Shown: piece by piece, positions 51,683-60,209 of the stretch | Numbering within the stretch: the stretch's first letter is position 1 | How the letters are laid out: each line of letters starts with the position of its first letter | Assembly: GCF_947496875.1 (NCBI RefSeq) | Contig: NZ_CANMEH010000003.1 | Coordinates: forward strand, 62,001-126,000 | Direction: 5' to 3' | Length of the DNA stretch: 64,000 bases | Source: an uncultured Paracoccus sp. | Lineage (GTDB): Bacteria > Pseudomonadota > Alphaproteobacteria > Rhodobacterales > Rhodobacteraceae | Notes under the pieces: generated by a model | What the model was told of the DNA's origin: nothing | The model's database searches: none | The model's input: only the letters and a program-made list of their open reading frames with translations | Translations under genes and position numbers: made by a program

Positions 51683-51718
51683 CCGCCGACGATTTGGCGT
51701 TGGCTGGCGGGTCGGCGG
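51683..51718 (+). terminator. Hairpin ending the PQQ-ABC operon
   Basis: Perfect 8-bp arms CCGCCGAC (51683-51690) and GTCGGCGG (51711-51718) start next to the stop codon, with a 20-nt loop; a short ATATTT stretch follows. The next 91 bp (to 51809) are AT-richer than the surroundings (TTATTATTATCT) and probably hold the promoter of the regulatory operon. Confidence 0.45.
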
Positions 51719-51809
51719 TGCGACAGAATATTTCGCTCGCTTCTTATTATTATCTGCCTAACATGCGGATTGCCGATCCGGGGGAGTGGTCGGCACCAGG
51801 GAGGCTGCG

Positions 51810-52499
51810 ATGGAACATCTGCGCGCAAGGGGGGCCGCCGAATCCGCAGTGCCGGTTCGAATGGTCCGGGACGTGCTGATCGTCGATGATCATCCGCTGA
51901 TGTGCGAGGCGCTGTCGATCACGCTGACCGCCGCATTCGGGCTGGGGCGCGTCCGGACGGCCCCGAGCCTTGCTGCCGCCGAGGCGTCGATCCGCAGCGA
52001 CGGGGCGCCGGATGCGGTGGTGCTGGATCTCAACCTGCCGGACGTGGCCGGGGTCGAGGGGGTCGTCAGCCTGTGCGCCCGCAGTCCCGGCGCGCCGGTC
52101 ACCGTCATCTCGGCCGAGGTCGACCAGGGCATGGTGGCGGCGGTGATCGGGGCGGGGGCCCGCGGCTATATCGGCAAGTCCATGCCCCGCGCCGAAATCA
52201 TCGCGGCGTTCCGTGCGATGTGGGATGGTCAGACCGTGCTGCCCGACGGCTATGACCCGGAAGTCGAGGGCGACGAGGCCGGCGACCTCGCCAGGGTCTT
52301 TTCAACGCTGACGCCGCAGCAGATGAACATCCTGCGGCTGATCTGCCAGGGCCGTCCCAACAAGATCATCAGCTACGAGCTTTCGATCGCCGAGGCGACG
52401 GTCAAGACCCATGTCGCGGCGATCATGTCCAAGATCAATGTGCGCAACCGCACCCAGGCCGCCCTGATGGCCAGCAAGGCGCGGCTTTTCAGCCGCTGA
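51810..52499 (+). CDS. LuxR/NarL-type response regulator (AgmR/ErbR-like)
   Basis: 229 residues from the ATG at 51810 (GGGAGG upstream). The receiver domain has the acid pair in LIVDDHPLM, the phospho-acceptor in VVLDLNLPD (about 72) and the conserved Lys in YIGKSM. The C-terminal LuxR helix-turn-helix is LTPQQMNILRLICQGRPNKI with SIAEATVKTHVAAIMSKI (about 165-205). Regulators of this type (AgmR/ErbR) control PQQ-dependent alcohol oxidation in Pseudomonas. It should be phosphorylated by one of the kinases encoded downstream. Confidence 0.93.
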   Translation: MEHLRARGAAESAVPVRMVRDVLIVDDHPLMCEALSITLTAAFGLGRVRTAPSLAAAEASIRSDGAPDAVVLDLNLPDVAGVEGVVSLCARSPGAPVTVISAEVDQGMVAAVIGAGARGYIGKSMPRAEIIAAFRAMWDGQTVLPDGYDPEVEGDEAGDLARVFSTLTPQQMNILRLICQGRPNKIISYELSIAEATVKTHVAAIMSKINVRNRTQAALMASKARLFSR

Positions 52500-52510
52500 T
52501 CGTGCCGGTC

Positions 52511-53665
52511 ATGGATGCTGCAGCAATCCGCCGTCCGCAGGTTGTGACGGCGAAGGGCGACATCGACGATGTCGTCGCTCAAATCGTCGCCGGTCTGGCG
52601 GGCTTCGACCCGAGCCTGGTCCTGTTCTTCGCGGTCGAGGGTGCGCAGGTCGCACCGCTCTCGGCGCAGCTGTCCGCCGGTTTCGGGCCGGATCGTCTGG
52701 TTCTGGGCTGCTCGTCGGCGGGCGGCTTTGACCTCGACGGCTATGCCGATGAGGGTGTCATCGCCATAGGCTTTCCCGCGGTGTCGTTCCGGGCAAAGGC
52801 CGTCTGGCTGTCGCGGCTGCGCCAGCATCTCGCGCTGGACTGGATGGTGTCGCTGCGCGATCTGGCCGTGCAGGTGCCTGCCCCCGCCGGCTGGTCGGGT
52901 TTCGGGCTTCTGCTCATCGACGGCATGAGTGGCCGCGAGGAGCTTGTCGCCGCGACCGTGGACGCTGCCCTGCCGGAGCTTCTGGTGCTGGGCGGGTCCG
53001 CCGCCGACGGGCTGCGTTTCGGCCAGACGCAGCTTGCAATGAATGGCGAGAGTCGTCCGGAAAGTGCGCTCTTCTGCATGATCGCGACCGATTTCGCGGT
53101 GGAGGAAGTAGTCTTCGACCACTTCAATTCGGTCGGCACGCGAATGGTCGTGACCGAGGCCGATCCGGACAACCGGCTGCTGACCGAGATCGATGCCGAA
53201 CCTGCGGCCGCCGAATACGCGCGACAGATTGGCGTGGCGGTCGAGAATCTGGGTCCACGTGCCTTTGCTCGCAATCCACTTCTCGAACGGTCACGCGGGC
53301 GGCATTACGTTCGGGCGATCAGCGGCGTCACGCCGGGGGGAGGGCTCACGCTCATGTCCTCGGTCGAGACTGGCGCGGTGCTTTCGATCGGGCGGGCGCA
53401 GGGGCTGATCGAGGGGTTCAGCACCCGGATGGAACGCCTGGGCCCGGTCGAGCTGGTCCTGGGCTTTGACTGCATCCTGCGCCGCATCGCGATCGAACAG
53501 GCCGGCGAGGAGCCCGCGGTGGCCCAGCTGTGCCGCGACTTCCGGATCGCGGGCTTCAACACCTACGGCGAGCAGCATGGCGGCATCCATGTGAACCAGA
53601 CCTTTGTCGGAGTCGCGTTCCTGGACCGCGGACCGGATGATGAGCGGAATGAGACGCGCGACTGA
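52511..53665 (+). CDS. FIST domain sensory protein
   Basis: 384 residues from ATG 52511 (a GTG at 52502 is an alternative; neither has a clear ribosome-binding site). It has the FIST N domain (about 20-215; DPSLVLFFAVEG, LGCSSAGGFDLDGY, LVLGGSAADGLRF) and FIST C domain (about 220-360; EYARQIGVAVENL, NPLLERSRGRHYVRAI). FIST proteins bind small ligands and often sit beside histidine kinases. It overlaps the hybrid kinase gene by 29 bp. It probably passes an alcohol- or aldehyde-related signal to that kinase (inference). Confidence 0.92.
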   Translation: MDAAAIRRPQVVTAKGDIDDVVAQIVAGLAGFDPSLVLFFAVEGAQVAPLSAQLSAGFGPDRLVLGCSSAGGFDLDGYADEGVIAIGFPAVSFRAKAVWLSRLRQHLALDWMVSLRDLAVQVPAPAGWSGFGLLLIDGMSGREELVAATVDAALPELLVLGGSAADGLRFGQTQLAMNGESRPESALFCMIATDFAVEEVVFDHFNSVGTRMVVTEADPDNRLLTEIDAEPAAAEYARQIGVAVENLGPRAFARNPLLERSRGRHYVRAISGVTPGGGLTLMSSVETGAVLSIGRAQGLIEGFSTRMERLGPVELVLGFDCILRRIAIEQAGEEPAVAQLCRDFRIAGFNTYGEQHGGIHVNQTFVGVAFLDRGPDDERNETRD

Positions 53666-55004
53666 ACCCCAGGACCCTGCAGCCGAACCGCTCGAACGCC
53701 GGATCCAGAAGCTGGAGCGGATCAATGCCGCGTTGATGCAGAGGATCGAGCGGATTGAGGAAGCGCGCGGACCGGCGCGAGCCCTGACCCGTGCCCGGGC
53801 CGTGCTGGAGCGCGAGGTGCTGGCGCGCAATCGCGACCTCGAACGGACAATGCAGGAACTGGCCGCCAGCAATGCGGAGCTTGCCCTGGCACGCGAGGCC
53901 GCCGATCAGGCCAATCGGGCCAAGTCCCGCTTTCTGCATGCCGCCAGCCACGATCTGCTGCAGCCGCTTTCCGCGGCGAAGCTGTTCCTGTCGCATCTGG
54001 CCGAACTGTCGCGGGATCGGTCCCAGTCGGATCTGGTCTCGCATCTGACCGCGTCCATCGATTCCGCCGAGGAGTTGATCCAGGCGCTGTCGAACATCTC
54101 GCGGCTGGACAGCCAGAACTTCCAGGTGAATGTCGCGCCGATCGCCATGGACCGGCTGTTCCGGCGCCTGCGGATCGACATGCAGCCGCTGGCAGAGTCG
54201 CGGCACATCGACCTGCGCTTCGTGCCGACACGGGCCGCGGTGGAGAGCGACCCGGTCTATCTGCGCCAGATTGCCCAAAACTTGATTGCGAACGCGCTGA
54301 AATACACATCCGGCGCGAAGGTGCTGGTAGGGTTGCGTCACCAGGGGGCACGGGTCTGGCTGGAGGTGCTCGACCAGGGGCCGGGCATCGCCAAGATCGA
54401 TCAGGCGCGGATCTTCAACGAGTTCGAGCGGCTCTCCCGCTCGAAGCAGCCGGGAACGGGTCTGGGGCTTTCGATCGTACGGCGCGCCTGCGAACAGCTG
54501 GGCCACCCGCTTGAGCTGCTGTCGGACCACGGAACGGGATCGCGTTTCCGGATCGGGCTCAGGCGTGCCTCTGCCGCAAACGTCGCGCAGATGCCGGGTG
54601 TGACCCAGTCGGATGACGAGGCGGCCGATCTGCAGGGGGTGAAGATCCTTGTCGTCGAGAACGATCCGGGCATGCGGCGGGCCTATGCGATGCTGCTCGG
54701 CGGCTGGGGCATGGAGGTCCGAACCATCGGCGACATCGACGCCGCCCTTGGCGCGGCGCGGGCGGAACCGCTCGATGTGGTGCTGACGGACTACCGGCTC
54801 GACAATGGTGAAACCGGTATTGCCGTGCTGCACGCCCTGCGCGCCGAGCGGGGCGAGAGGCTGCCCGCGCTGATCGTCTCGGCGGAAGGGGCCGAAGCCA
54901 TCCGCCAGGAGGCGCGCGGCCTGGATGTGGAGGTGTTGGAGAAGCCCGTTGCGGAAACCGATCTGCGCCGCGCCCTGTGGACGGCGCTGGCTGGATGCCG
55001 ATGA
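53637..55004 (+). CDS. Hybrid sensor histidine kinase/response regulator (NahK/ErcS'-like)
   Basis: 455 residues from ATG 53637; further in-frame ATGs at 53640 and 53649 are possible. A coiled coil (about 15-105) leads to the dimerisation domain with the phospho-His in ASHDLLQPL. The ATPase domain has NLIANALKYTSG (N box), LEVLDQGPGI (G1) and GTGLGLSIV (G2). The C-terminal receiver has LVVENDP and the acceptor Asp in VVLTDYRLDNGETG. There is no membrane segment, so it is cytoplasmic and may listen to the FIST protein. The stop overlaps the next kinase start (ATGA at 55001). Confidence 0.92.
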   Translation: MMSGMRRATEPQDPAAEPLERRIQKLERINAALMQRIERIEEARGPARALTRARAVLEREVLARNRDLERTMQELAASNAELALAREAADQANRAKSRFLHAASHDLLQPLSAAKLFLSHLAELSRDRSQSDLVSHLTASIDSAEELIQALSNISRLDSQNFQVNVAPIAMDRLFRRLRIDMQPLAESRHIDLRFVPTRAAVESDPVYLRQIAQNLIANALKYTSGAKVLVGLRHQGARVWLEVLDQGPGIAKIDQARIFNEFERLSRSKQPGTGLGLSIVRRACEQLGHPLELLSDHGTGSRFRIGLRRASAANVAQMPGVTQSDDEAADLQGVKILVVENDPGMRRAYAMLLGGWGMEVRTIGDIDAALGAARAEPLDVVLTDYRLDNGETGIAVLHALRAERGERLPALIVSAEGAEAIRQEARGLDVEVLEKPVAETDLRRALWTALAGCR

Positions 55005-56545
55005 ACCTCGCCGTTCCTGGGCGGCCGTTCTGCCGACCCAGCCTGAGGGATCGTCTCCGGTTCGGGGCGGCAGGTCTGGCCCTGCTGGCGGTGCTGGCCG
55101 CGGGGATGGCGGTCTACGGCCTCGCGCGCACCCGCAGCCTTGCGGCCGACGCGATGGCGGCACAGCGCCGGGCCGACGGCTATGCCGCCCACAGCGCCCA
55201 GGTCAACGACTGGATGCTGGGCTGGTTGATGAGCGACGTGGCGCGGGCGGGCTACAAGCGCGATCCCGCGCCCGTTCTTCAGACGCTGCAGGATCTCGAC
55301 GGGCTGGTCGCCGAGGACCTGGCCCTTGCGCCCGATGCCCGCGAGCGGGCGCGGCGCGCCGCTCAGTTGGGCACCCTCGCGCGGCTGCGGGGGTTGTTCC
55401 TGCAGCTGCAGGCGGCCATGGAAAAGGGCCCGCCCGGCAGCCGTACCACCGAGGCTGCGATCGCCTTTTACGGCGCACAGGCGCCCGTCCTGGCCGCCGG
55501 CCAGGCCGAGCAGGAAATGCGCAGGCGCGACGCGGCACTGGATCGGATGGACGATCTGTCGCGGCCGATGTCCTGGGCGGCCGTGGGGATCGGTATTCTT
55601 GCGCCCCTTGTGCTCATCGGATTGTACATGGCGGTGCTGCGGCCGCTTTTCGTGCGCCTGGACCATGCGACGCGGGGCGCAGAAGGGCTGGCGCTCGGCC
55701 AACTTCCGCCGGAAGCACGCGGCCATGACGAGCTGGGCCTGATGTTTGCACGGATGCGGCAGATGGCACGGCGGCTCGATCGCAGGAGACGGCATCTGGC
55801 GCAGGACTATGCCCGGCTCGAGACCATCGTCGAGGAGCGGACCCGCGCGCTGTCGGCCGCCAATGCCCGGCTGGCGCGCGTCGACGCGACGCGGCGCCGC
55901 CTTTTCGCCGATGTCGGCCACGAACTGCGGACGCCGCTTACCGTCATCATGGGTGAAGCGGAACTGGCGGCCGGCCACCCCGATCCGCAGGTGCGCGCCG
56001 CCTTTGACACTGTGCGGAACCGGGCCGAGCGGCTGTTCCGCCGCATCGAGGATCTTCTGCGGATCGCGCGATCCGAAAGCGGCCAGCTTGAGCTGACACG
56101 GGGGCCGGTGGAGCTTGCGGCGACCGTGGCGCTGGCGCGGTCCGATCTGGCGCCTGTCATGAAACGCGCAGGAGTGACTGTAACCAGCGATCTGCCGCCG
56201 CTGGTCCTGGCGGGCGACGGCGACTGGCTGCGCCAGGTTTTTTCCGGATTTCTGGAGAACGCCGCGAAATACGCCGGCCGCGGGGCGGCCGTCAGAATCA
56301 GCGCGCGGGCCGAGGGGAGCAGGGCAGTGATCGAGATCGCGGATGACGGGCCGGGCCTGGTTGCTGCCGAGAAGGCGCGGATCTTCGAGCGTTTCGGTCG
56401 CACATCCGGTGCGTCGGATGGGTTTGGCGTCGGGCTTGCGCTGGCGCACTGGATCGTGACGTCTCTGGGGGGCGAACTCGTCGCGCTGGAGTCGGGGAAA
56501 GGGCTGCGCCTGCGGATGAGCCTGCCGCTCTGGGAGGAGGGGTGA
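55001..56545 (+). CDS. Membrane sensor histidine kinase
   Basis: 514 residues. Two membrane helices (about 22-42, AGLALLAVLAAGMAVYGLA, and about 195-215, AAVGIGILAPLVLIGLYMAV) enclose a periplasmic helical sensor domain of about 150 residues. HAMP and coiled-coil segments follow, then the H box VGHELRTPLTVI (about 306-317), the N box FLENAAKYAG and the G boxes EIADDGPGL and GFGVGLALA. It is encoded directly upstream of an OmpR-type regulator gene with stop/start overlap, so the two form a classical pair. An MxaY-like role in methanol or alcohol sensing is plausible from context but not proven. Confidence 0.93.
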   Translation: MNLAVPGRPFCRPSLRDRLRFGAAGLALLAVLAAGMAVYGLARTRSLAADAMAAQRRADGYAAHSAQVNDWMLGWLMSDVARAGYKRDPAPVLQTLQDLDGLVAEDLALAPDARERARRAAQLGTLARLRGLFLQLQAAMEKGPPGSRTTEAAIAFYGAQAPVLAAGQAEQEMRRRDAALDRMDDLSRPMSWAAVGIGILAPLVLIGLYMAVLRPLFVRLDHATRGAEGLALGQLPPEARGHDELGLMFARMRQMARRLDRRRRHLAQDYARLETIVEERTRALSAANARLARVDATRRRLFADVGHELRTPLTVIMGEAELAAGHPDPQVRAAFDTVRNRAERLFRRIEDLLRIARSESGQLELTRGPVELAATVALARSDLAPVMKRAGVTVTSDLPPLVLAGDGDWLRQVFSGFLENAAKYAGRGAAVRISARAEGSRAVIEIADDGPGLVAAEKARIFERFGRTSGASDGFGVGLALAHWIVTSLGGELVALESGKGLRLRMSLPLWEEG

Positions 56546-57231
56546 TGGCCCACATACTCGTGGTCGAGGATGATCCCGACATCGCCTCGCTGCTCGAACG
56601 GGGTCTGGCTTCGGCCGGGCACACGACCGATCGGGCCGAATGCGTCGAGTCCGCGATGTCGCTCATCAGCTCGAAACCCTGCGACGCGGCTATCATTGAC
56701 ATGATGCTGGGTGAGGAAAGCGGCGCCTGCCTGCTGACCGATCTGCGAAACCGGGGGGTGCGGATTCCGGCGATCATGCTGTCGGCGCTGACCCGGATCG
56801 AGGACCGGACCGAGGGGCTGGAGGCCGGGGCGCAGGACTATGTCGTCAAGCCGTTCCAGCTGGCCGAACTGCTCGCCCGGCTCGAGGTGCAGTTGCGCCG
56901 TGCTGCGCCTAGGCCAGTGATGATGACGCTGGGCGGGCTGGTCTATGACCCGAGCAACCGGCTGGCGACCGGATCGGGCAAGCCCGTCGTGATGAGCGAG
57001 CGGGAAGGCGATCTGCTGACGCTGTTTCTGAGCAGTCCGGGCGTGGTCCTGACCCGCGGCGAGATCTTCGACCGGATCTGGGCGCCGCAGGGCGGTTCGA
57101 CCGAGAACGTGGTCGACGTCTACCTCGGCTATCTGCGTCGCAAGCTCGGGAACTTCCTGCCCTATGGTCTTCAGCTCCGCACGCTGCGGGGCAGGGGGTT
57201 CGTGCTGTCTCTGATGGAGGATGACGAATGA
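56545..57231 (+). CDS. OmpR-type response regulator
   Basis: 228 residues from ATG 56545 with GGGAGGAGGGG upstream. The receiver has ILVVEDDPDIA, the acceptor Asp in AAIIDMMLGEESG (about 51) and Lys in YVVKPFQ. The winged-helix domain ends with TENVVDVYLGYLRRKL and LRTLRGRGFVL. It overlaps the kinase gene by 1 bp. MxaX of Paracoccus is a regulator of methanol oxidation of the same class; the assignment here is by context. The direct repeats at 46730-46747 are possible targets. Confidence 0.94.
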   Translation: MAHILVVEDDPDIASLLERGLASAGHTTDRAECVESAMSLISSKPCDAAIIDMMLGEESGACLLTDLRNRGVRIPAIMLSALTRIEDRTEGLEAGAQDYVVKPFQLAELLARLEVQLRRAAPRPVMMTLGGLVYDPSNRLATGSGKPVVMSEREGDLLTLFLSSPGVVLTRGEIFDRIWAPQGGSTENVVDVYLGYLRRKLGNFLPYGLQLRTLRGRGFVLSLMEDDE

Positions 57232-57899
57232 TCGACCGCCGCACGGCGACCTGCAAGGCCGGCATGCGAGGATTGCTGCTGGGGCTGCTGCTGAGCGTCG
57301 GGTCGGGTCCGGCGGTGGCGGGGCCGCTGTCGGACCTGATCATGGCGCCGGGGCTGCTGGCCGATCTGCCTGCGGGCGACGCCCTGCGCTACCGCCACGA
57401 GCGCACGGTGCCGCAGCCTGATGGAACCGCGCTGCCCGGCGCGGGACGCGGCCTTCCCGTACCCAGTGCCGTCAACGACGCAGAACTGAAGCTGGCGCCC
57501 GATGGCGCGGGGATGCTGGTCCTGAGTTCGGAGGAGCCGGGCGAAAGCCAGCCGATGGCCAGCTTTCCGGCAGCAGGCGGCAATCCCGTGCTGCTGTTCT
57601 TCCTGGAGAACGTGGTGCGCAACCTTGCCGTCGCGACCGGGGGCAGCCCGTTCTACCTGCGCAACCGCATGCTCGAAACGCTGGTCGCCGCCGATCTGCT
57701 CGCGGCTGCGGGTGGGCCGACGGAAATCCTGATCCACCCCTTCGCTCAGGACCCGAACCGCGCCCGCCTCGGACCATTCGCGGATCTGCAGATCGGCTTG
57801 CGGCTCGATCCGGGCGATCCGGCCAGGCTTCTCGCGCTGAGCGCCGACGCAGGCACCACCGGCTACCGAGAGACGATGACACTTGTTTCGGAGGACTGA
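57228..57899 (+). CDS. Secreted protein of unknown function, methanol-oxidation locus
   Basis: 223 residues; the ATG at 57228 overlaps the regulator stop. A signal peptide is evident after a short basic stretch (MRGLLLGLLLSVGSGPAVAG, with a second Met at residue 13). The mature part contains LRYRHERTVPQPDG and FFLENVVRNLAVATGGSPFYLRNRM (two pieces), suggesting a periplasmic beta-rich domain. There is no Cys in the mature part. I cannot name the family. Its neighbours place it in the periplasmic alcohol-oxidation system. Confidence 0.78.
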   Translation: MIDRRTATCKAGMRGLLLGLLLSVGSGPAVAGPLSDLIMAPGLLADLPAGDALRYRHERTVPQPDGTALPGAGRGLPVPSAVNDAELKLAPDGAGMLVLSSEEPGESQPMASFPAAGGNPVLLFFLENVVRNLAVATGGSPFYLRNRMLETLVAADLLAAAGGPTEILIHPFAQDPNRARLGPFADLQIGLRLDPGDPARLLALSADAGTTGYRETMTLVSED

Positions 57900-57900
57900 G

Positions 57901-58257
57901 ATGCCCGCCTTTCCGATCCGCTCGGCCGTCGCGGCGCTGCTGGTGGCTTCGGCCCCGGCTGCGAGTTTCGGCGAGAGCCTGGTCAACGACTATCCGACCG
58001 AGGCCCGTGCCGAGTATGTCTTTGGCTGCATGGCGGCGAACGGTCAGAGCCAGGATGTGCTGCGTCGCTGCGCCTGCTCGATCGACCAGATCGCTTCGAT
58101 CCTGCCGTTCGAGGACTACACCGCTGCCGAGACCGTCTTGCGGATGCGGCAGGGGGGTGGCGAGCGTGGCGCGCTGTTCCGCGGCGCGCCCGCGATCCGC
58201 GACGTGCTGGCGGACCTGCGCCGCGCCCAGGCCGAAGCCGAGATGATCTGCTTCTGA
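57901..58257 (+). CDS. Secreted Cys-rich small protein, methanol-oxidation locus
   Basis: 118 residues starting 1 bp after the preceding stop. The signal peptide is MPAFPIRSAVAALLVASAPAASF. The mature protein has four Cys in the pattern FGCMAANGQ, RRCACSID and a C-terminal MICF, with SILPFEDYTAAETVLRM between. I associate such sequences with genes next to methanol dehydrogenase clusters, but I cannot give a function; the Cys pattern allows two disulphides or metal binding. It ends in a hairpin that separates it from moxR. Confidence 0.78.
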   Translation: MPAFPIRSAVAALLVASAPAASFGESLVNDYPTEARAEYVFGCMAANGQSQDVLRRCACSIDQIASILPFEDYTAAETVLRMRQGGGERGALFRGAPAIRDVLADLRRAQAEAEMICF

Positions 58258-58296
58258 GGTGACGACCCGACAGGCACTGTGGCACCGGGTCACCTC
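58256..58296 (+). terminator. Hairpin overlapping the stop of the Cys-rich protein gene
   Basis: Arms GAGGTGAC (58256-58263) and GTCACCTC (58289-58296) pair perfectly, with a further CCG/CGG pairing inside. It begins inside the TGA stop (58255-58257). No T-run follows; it is a plausible boundary between the regulatory/secreted gene operon and the moxR operon. Confidence 0.4.
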
Positions 58297-58350
58297 AGCC
58301 GAAAGTCTGAGCCCGAAGAACTGGCCGCGCAGGGGAAAGGCTGACACGAT

Positions 58351-58389
58351 CCCTGCGAACACCGGGTGCGGGACCTGGGGTTCGCAGGG
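58351..58389 (+). promoter_or_regulatory. Hairpin that pairs with the moxR ribosome-binding region
   Basis: Perfect 10-bp arms CCCTGCGAAC (58351-58360) and GTTCGCAGGG (58380-58389) flank a 19-nt loop. The right arm contains the AGGG of the AGGGAG ribosome-binding site used by the GTG start at 58397. Folding would mask it, so translation of moxR may be controlled by RNA structure. Confidence 0.45.
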
Positions 58390-58396
58390 AGCAAAC

Positions 58397-59362
58397 GTGA
58401 CACAGGAACAAACCCTGGCGCCGGTGATCAGCCTCGCACAATCAGTGCAGGCGGGGCTGGTGGGGCACGAGACCCTGGTCGAACGGCTGATGACCGCCAT
58501 TTTGGCCGGCGGGCACGTGCTGATCGAGGGGCCGCCCGGTCTTGCCAAGACCCGCGCCGTCAAACGCCTCGCGGCGGGGCTGAGCGGCAGTTTCGCACGG
58601 ATCCAGTGCACCCCCGATCTGATGCCGTCGGACATCACCGGAACGCAGGTGTTCAGGCCCGATGGTGGCCGCTTCGACTTCCTGCCCGGACCCATCTTTC
58701 ACGAACTGGTGCTGGTGGACGAGATCAATCGCGCCCCGCCCAAGGTGCAGTCCGCGCTGCTGGAGGCGATGGCCGAATCCCAGGTCACGGCCGGGGGCAC
58801 CACGCGAACGCTCAGCGATCCGTTCATGGTGGTCGCAACCCAGAACTCCATCGAGCACGAGGGCACCTTCCCGCTGCCCGAGGCGCAGCTGGACCGGTTC
58901 CTGCTGCATCTGGATCTGGCCCTGCCGGGCGCGACGGCAGAGCGGGCGATCCTGGATCTGGTCGAAGCCGAGGGACAGGCGCAAACCCCGCCGCCGGTGG
59001 CCGAGAAGCTGGGGGGCGAGGCGATCCGCGCTGCCCGCAGGGCGGTGGCCGGCATCCATCTTGCGCCGGCGCTGAAGGATTTCATCGTGCGGCTGGTGGT
59101 CGCCACCCGCGAAAGCACGGGCGGCCCGCTCGAGGGTTTCGTCGAACATGCCGTCTCGCCGCGCGGCAGCCTGGCTCTCGCGGCCTGTGCCCGGGCCCGT
59201 GCCGCGCTGAAGGGGCGCGATCACGCGCTGCCCGAGGATGTCGAGGCGCTGGCGGCCGACGTCCTGTCCCACCGCCTGATCCCCAGCTGGCGGGCAACAT
59301 CGGAAGGGCTGTCGTCCCGCGATCTGGTGGCGCAGCTTCTGGCCCATGTCCGGCCGTGGTAA
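58397..59362 (+). CDS. moxR: MoxR family AAA+ ATPase (MxaR-like)
   Basis: 321 residues from GTG 58397 (AGGGAG upstream); in-frame sequence from 58259 lies over hairpins and is not coding. Walker A GPPGLAKT (about 50-57), Walker B LVDEINRAPPKVQSALLEAM (about 105-124) and sensor VVATQNSIEHEGTFPLPEAQ are typical. MoxR ATPases act with vWA-domain partners as chaperones; MxaR is required for active methanol dehydrogenase in methylotrophs. It opens a seven-gene operon in which consecutive genes overlap. Confidence 0.95.
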   Translation: MTQEQTLAPVISLAQSVQAGLVGHETLVERLMTAILAGGHVLIEGPPGLAKTRAVKRLAAGLSGSFARIQCTPDLMPSDITGTQVFRPDGGRFDFLPGPIFHELVLVDEINRAPPKVQSALLEAMAESQVTAGGTTRTLSDPFMVVATQNSIEHEGTFPLPEAQLDRFLLHLDLALPGATAERAILDLVEAEGQAQTPPPVAEKLGGEAIRAARRAVAGIHLAPALKDFIVRLVVATRESTGGPLEGFVEHAVSPRGSLALAACARARAALKGRDHALPEDVEALAADVLSHRLIPSWRATSEGLSSRDLVAQLLAHVRPW

Positions 59363-60209
59363 GCCCGATCCGGCGACGCTGAGCGCGGCGGCGCTGATGG
59401 CGCTCGAGCCGCAGGCCGCGCGGGACCTGCGCGAACTGGCGAGCCTTGCCGAACGGCCGGGCACCACGGCCACCCGCAAACGGGGGCAGGGGCACGAGAT
59501 CCGCGAGATCCGCCCCTATGTCGAAGGCGACGACCTGCGCCATCTGGACGCCGCCGCGACCGCCCGCACCGGCATGCCGCAGATCCGGGGCTTTCACGAG
59601 GACCGTGAACGCAGCCTGATGCTGATCGTCGATTTCCGTCGGCCGATGCTCTGGGGGACCAGGGCGCGCCTCCGCTCGGTCGCCGCGGCGGAAGCGCTGG
59701 TCATCGCCGGCTGGCGGGCGATCCTGTCGGGTGGGGCGGTGGGCGCGGTGGTGTTGTCCGATCAGGGCCCCGAGGTTCAGGTGCCGCGGCCGCGGCACCG
59801 CGGCATGGCGGGGGTTGCAGGGCTGTTCGCCCGCGCCCATGACAGGGTGCTGCGGCAGGCGCGGGGCGGGGTGGATGGAAGACGCGATCTCGCACCCGAT
59901 CTGGCCGCCGTGTGCCGGCATGTGCCGCGTGGCGCCGGAATCGTGCTTGCGACAGGGCTGGACCGACCGGGCGAGGATCTGGATGCCGCCCTGGCCGCGC
60001 TTCGCGCGCGCGGTCCGCTGCGCATCCTGCTGGTCGAAGATGCGTTTGAAACCACGCCCCCCCGGGCGGCCTTGCCGGTGCTGGGTGATGCAGGTGCCGG
60101 CTGGGCCAGCTTTGCCGCGCTGGCTGATGACCGGGATCGGCGCGCAGCCCGTCTGGTTGCGCCCGGGCAGGAGGTGCGGCGGCTGGCGACCCATCGGGCG
60201 CCGACATGA
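59346..60209 (+). CDS. DUF58 domain protein (MxaS-like)
   Basis: 287 residues. The DUF58 core is REIRPYVEGDDLRHLDAAAT (about 54-73), then MPQIRGFHEDRERSLMLIVD. The fold is vWA-like; the family partner is MoxR. It has no membrane segment. The start overlaps moxR by 17 bp. In Methylobacterium and Paracoccus the equivalent gene mxaS follows mxaR in the methanol oxidation operon. Confidence 0.9.
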   Translation: MSGRGKPDPATLSAAALMALEPQAARDLRELASLAERPGTTATRKRGQGHEIREIRPYVEGDDLRHLDAAATARTGMPQIRGFHEDRERSLMLIVDFRRPMLWGTRARLRSVAAAEALVIAGWRAILSGGAVGAVVLSDQGPEVQVPRPRHRGMAGVAGLFARAHDRVLRQARGGVDGRRDLAPDLAAVCRHVPRGAGIVLATGLDRPGEDLDAALAALRARGPLRILLVEDAFETTPPRAALPVLGDAGAGWASFAALADDRDRRAARLVAPGQEVRRLATHRAPT

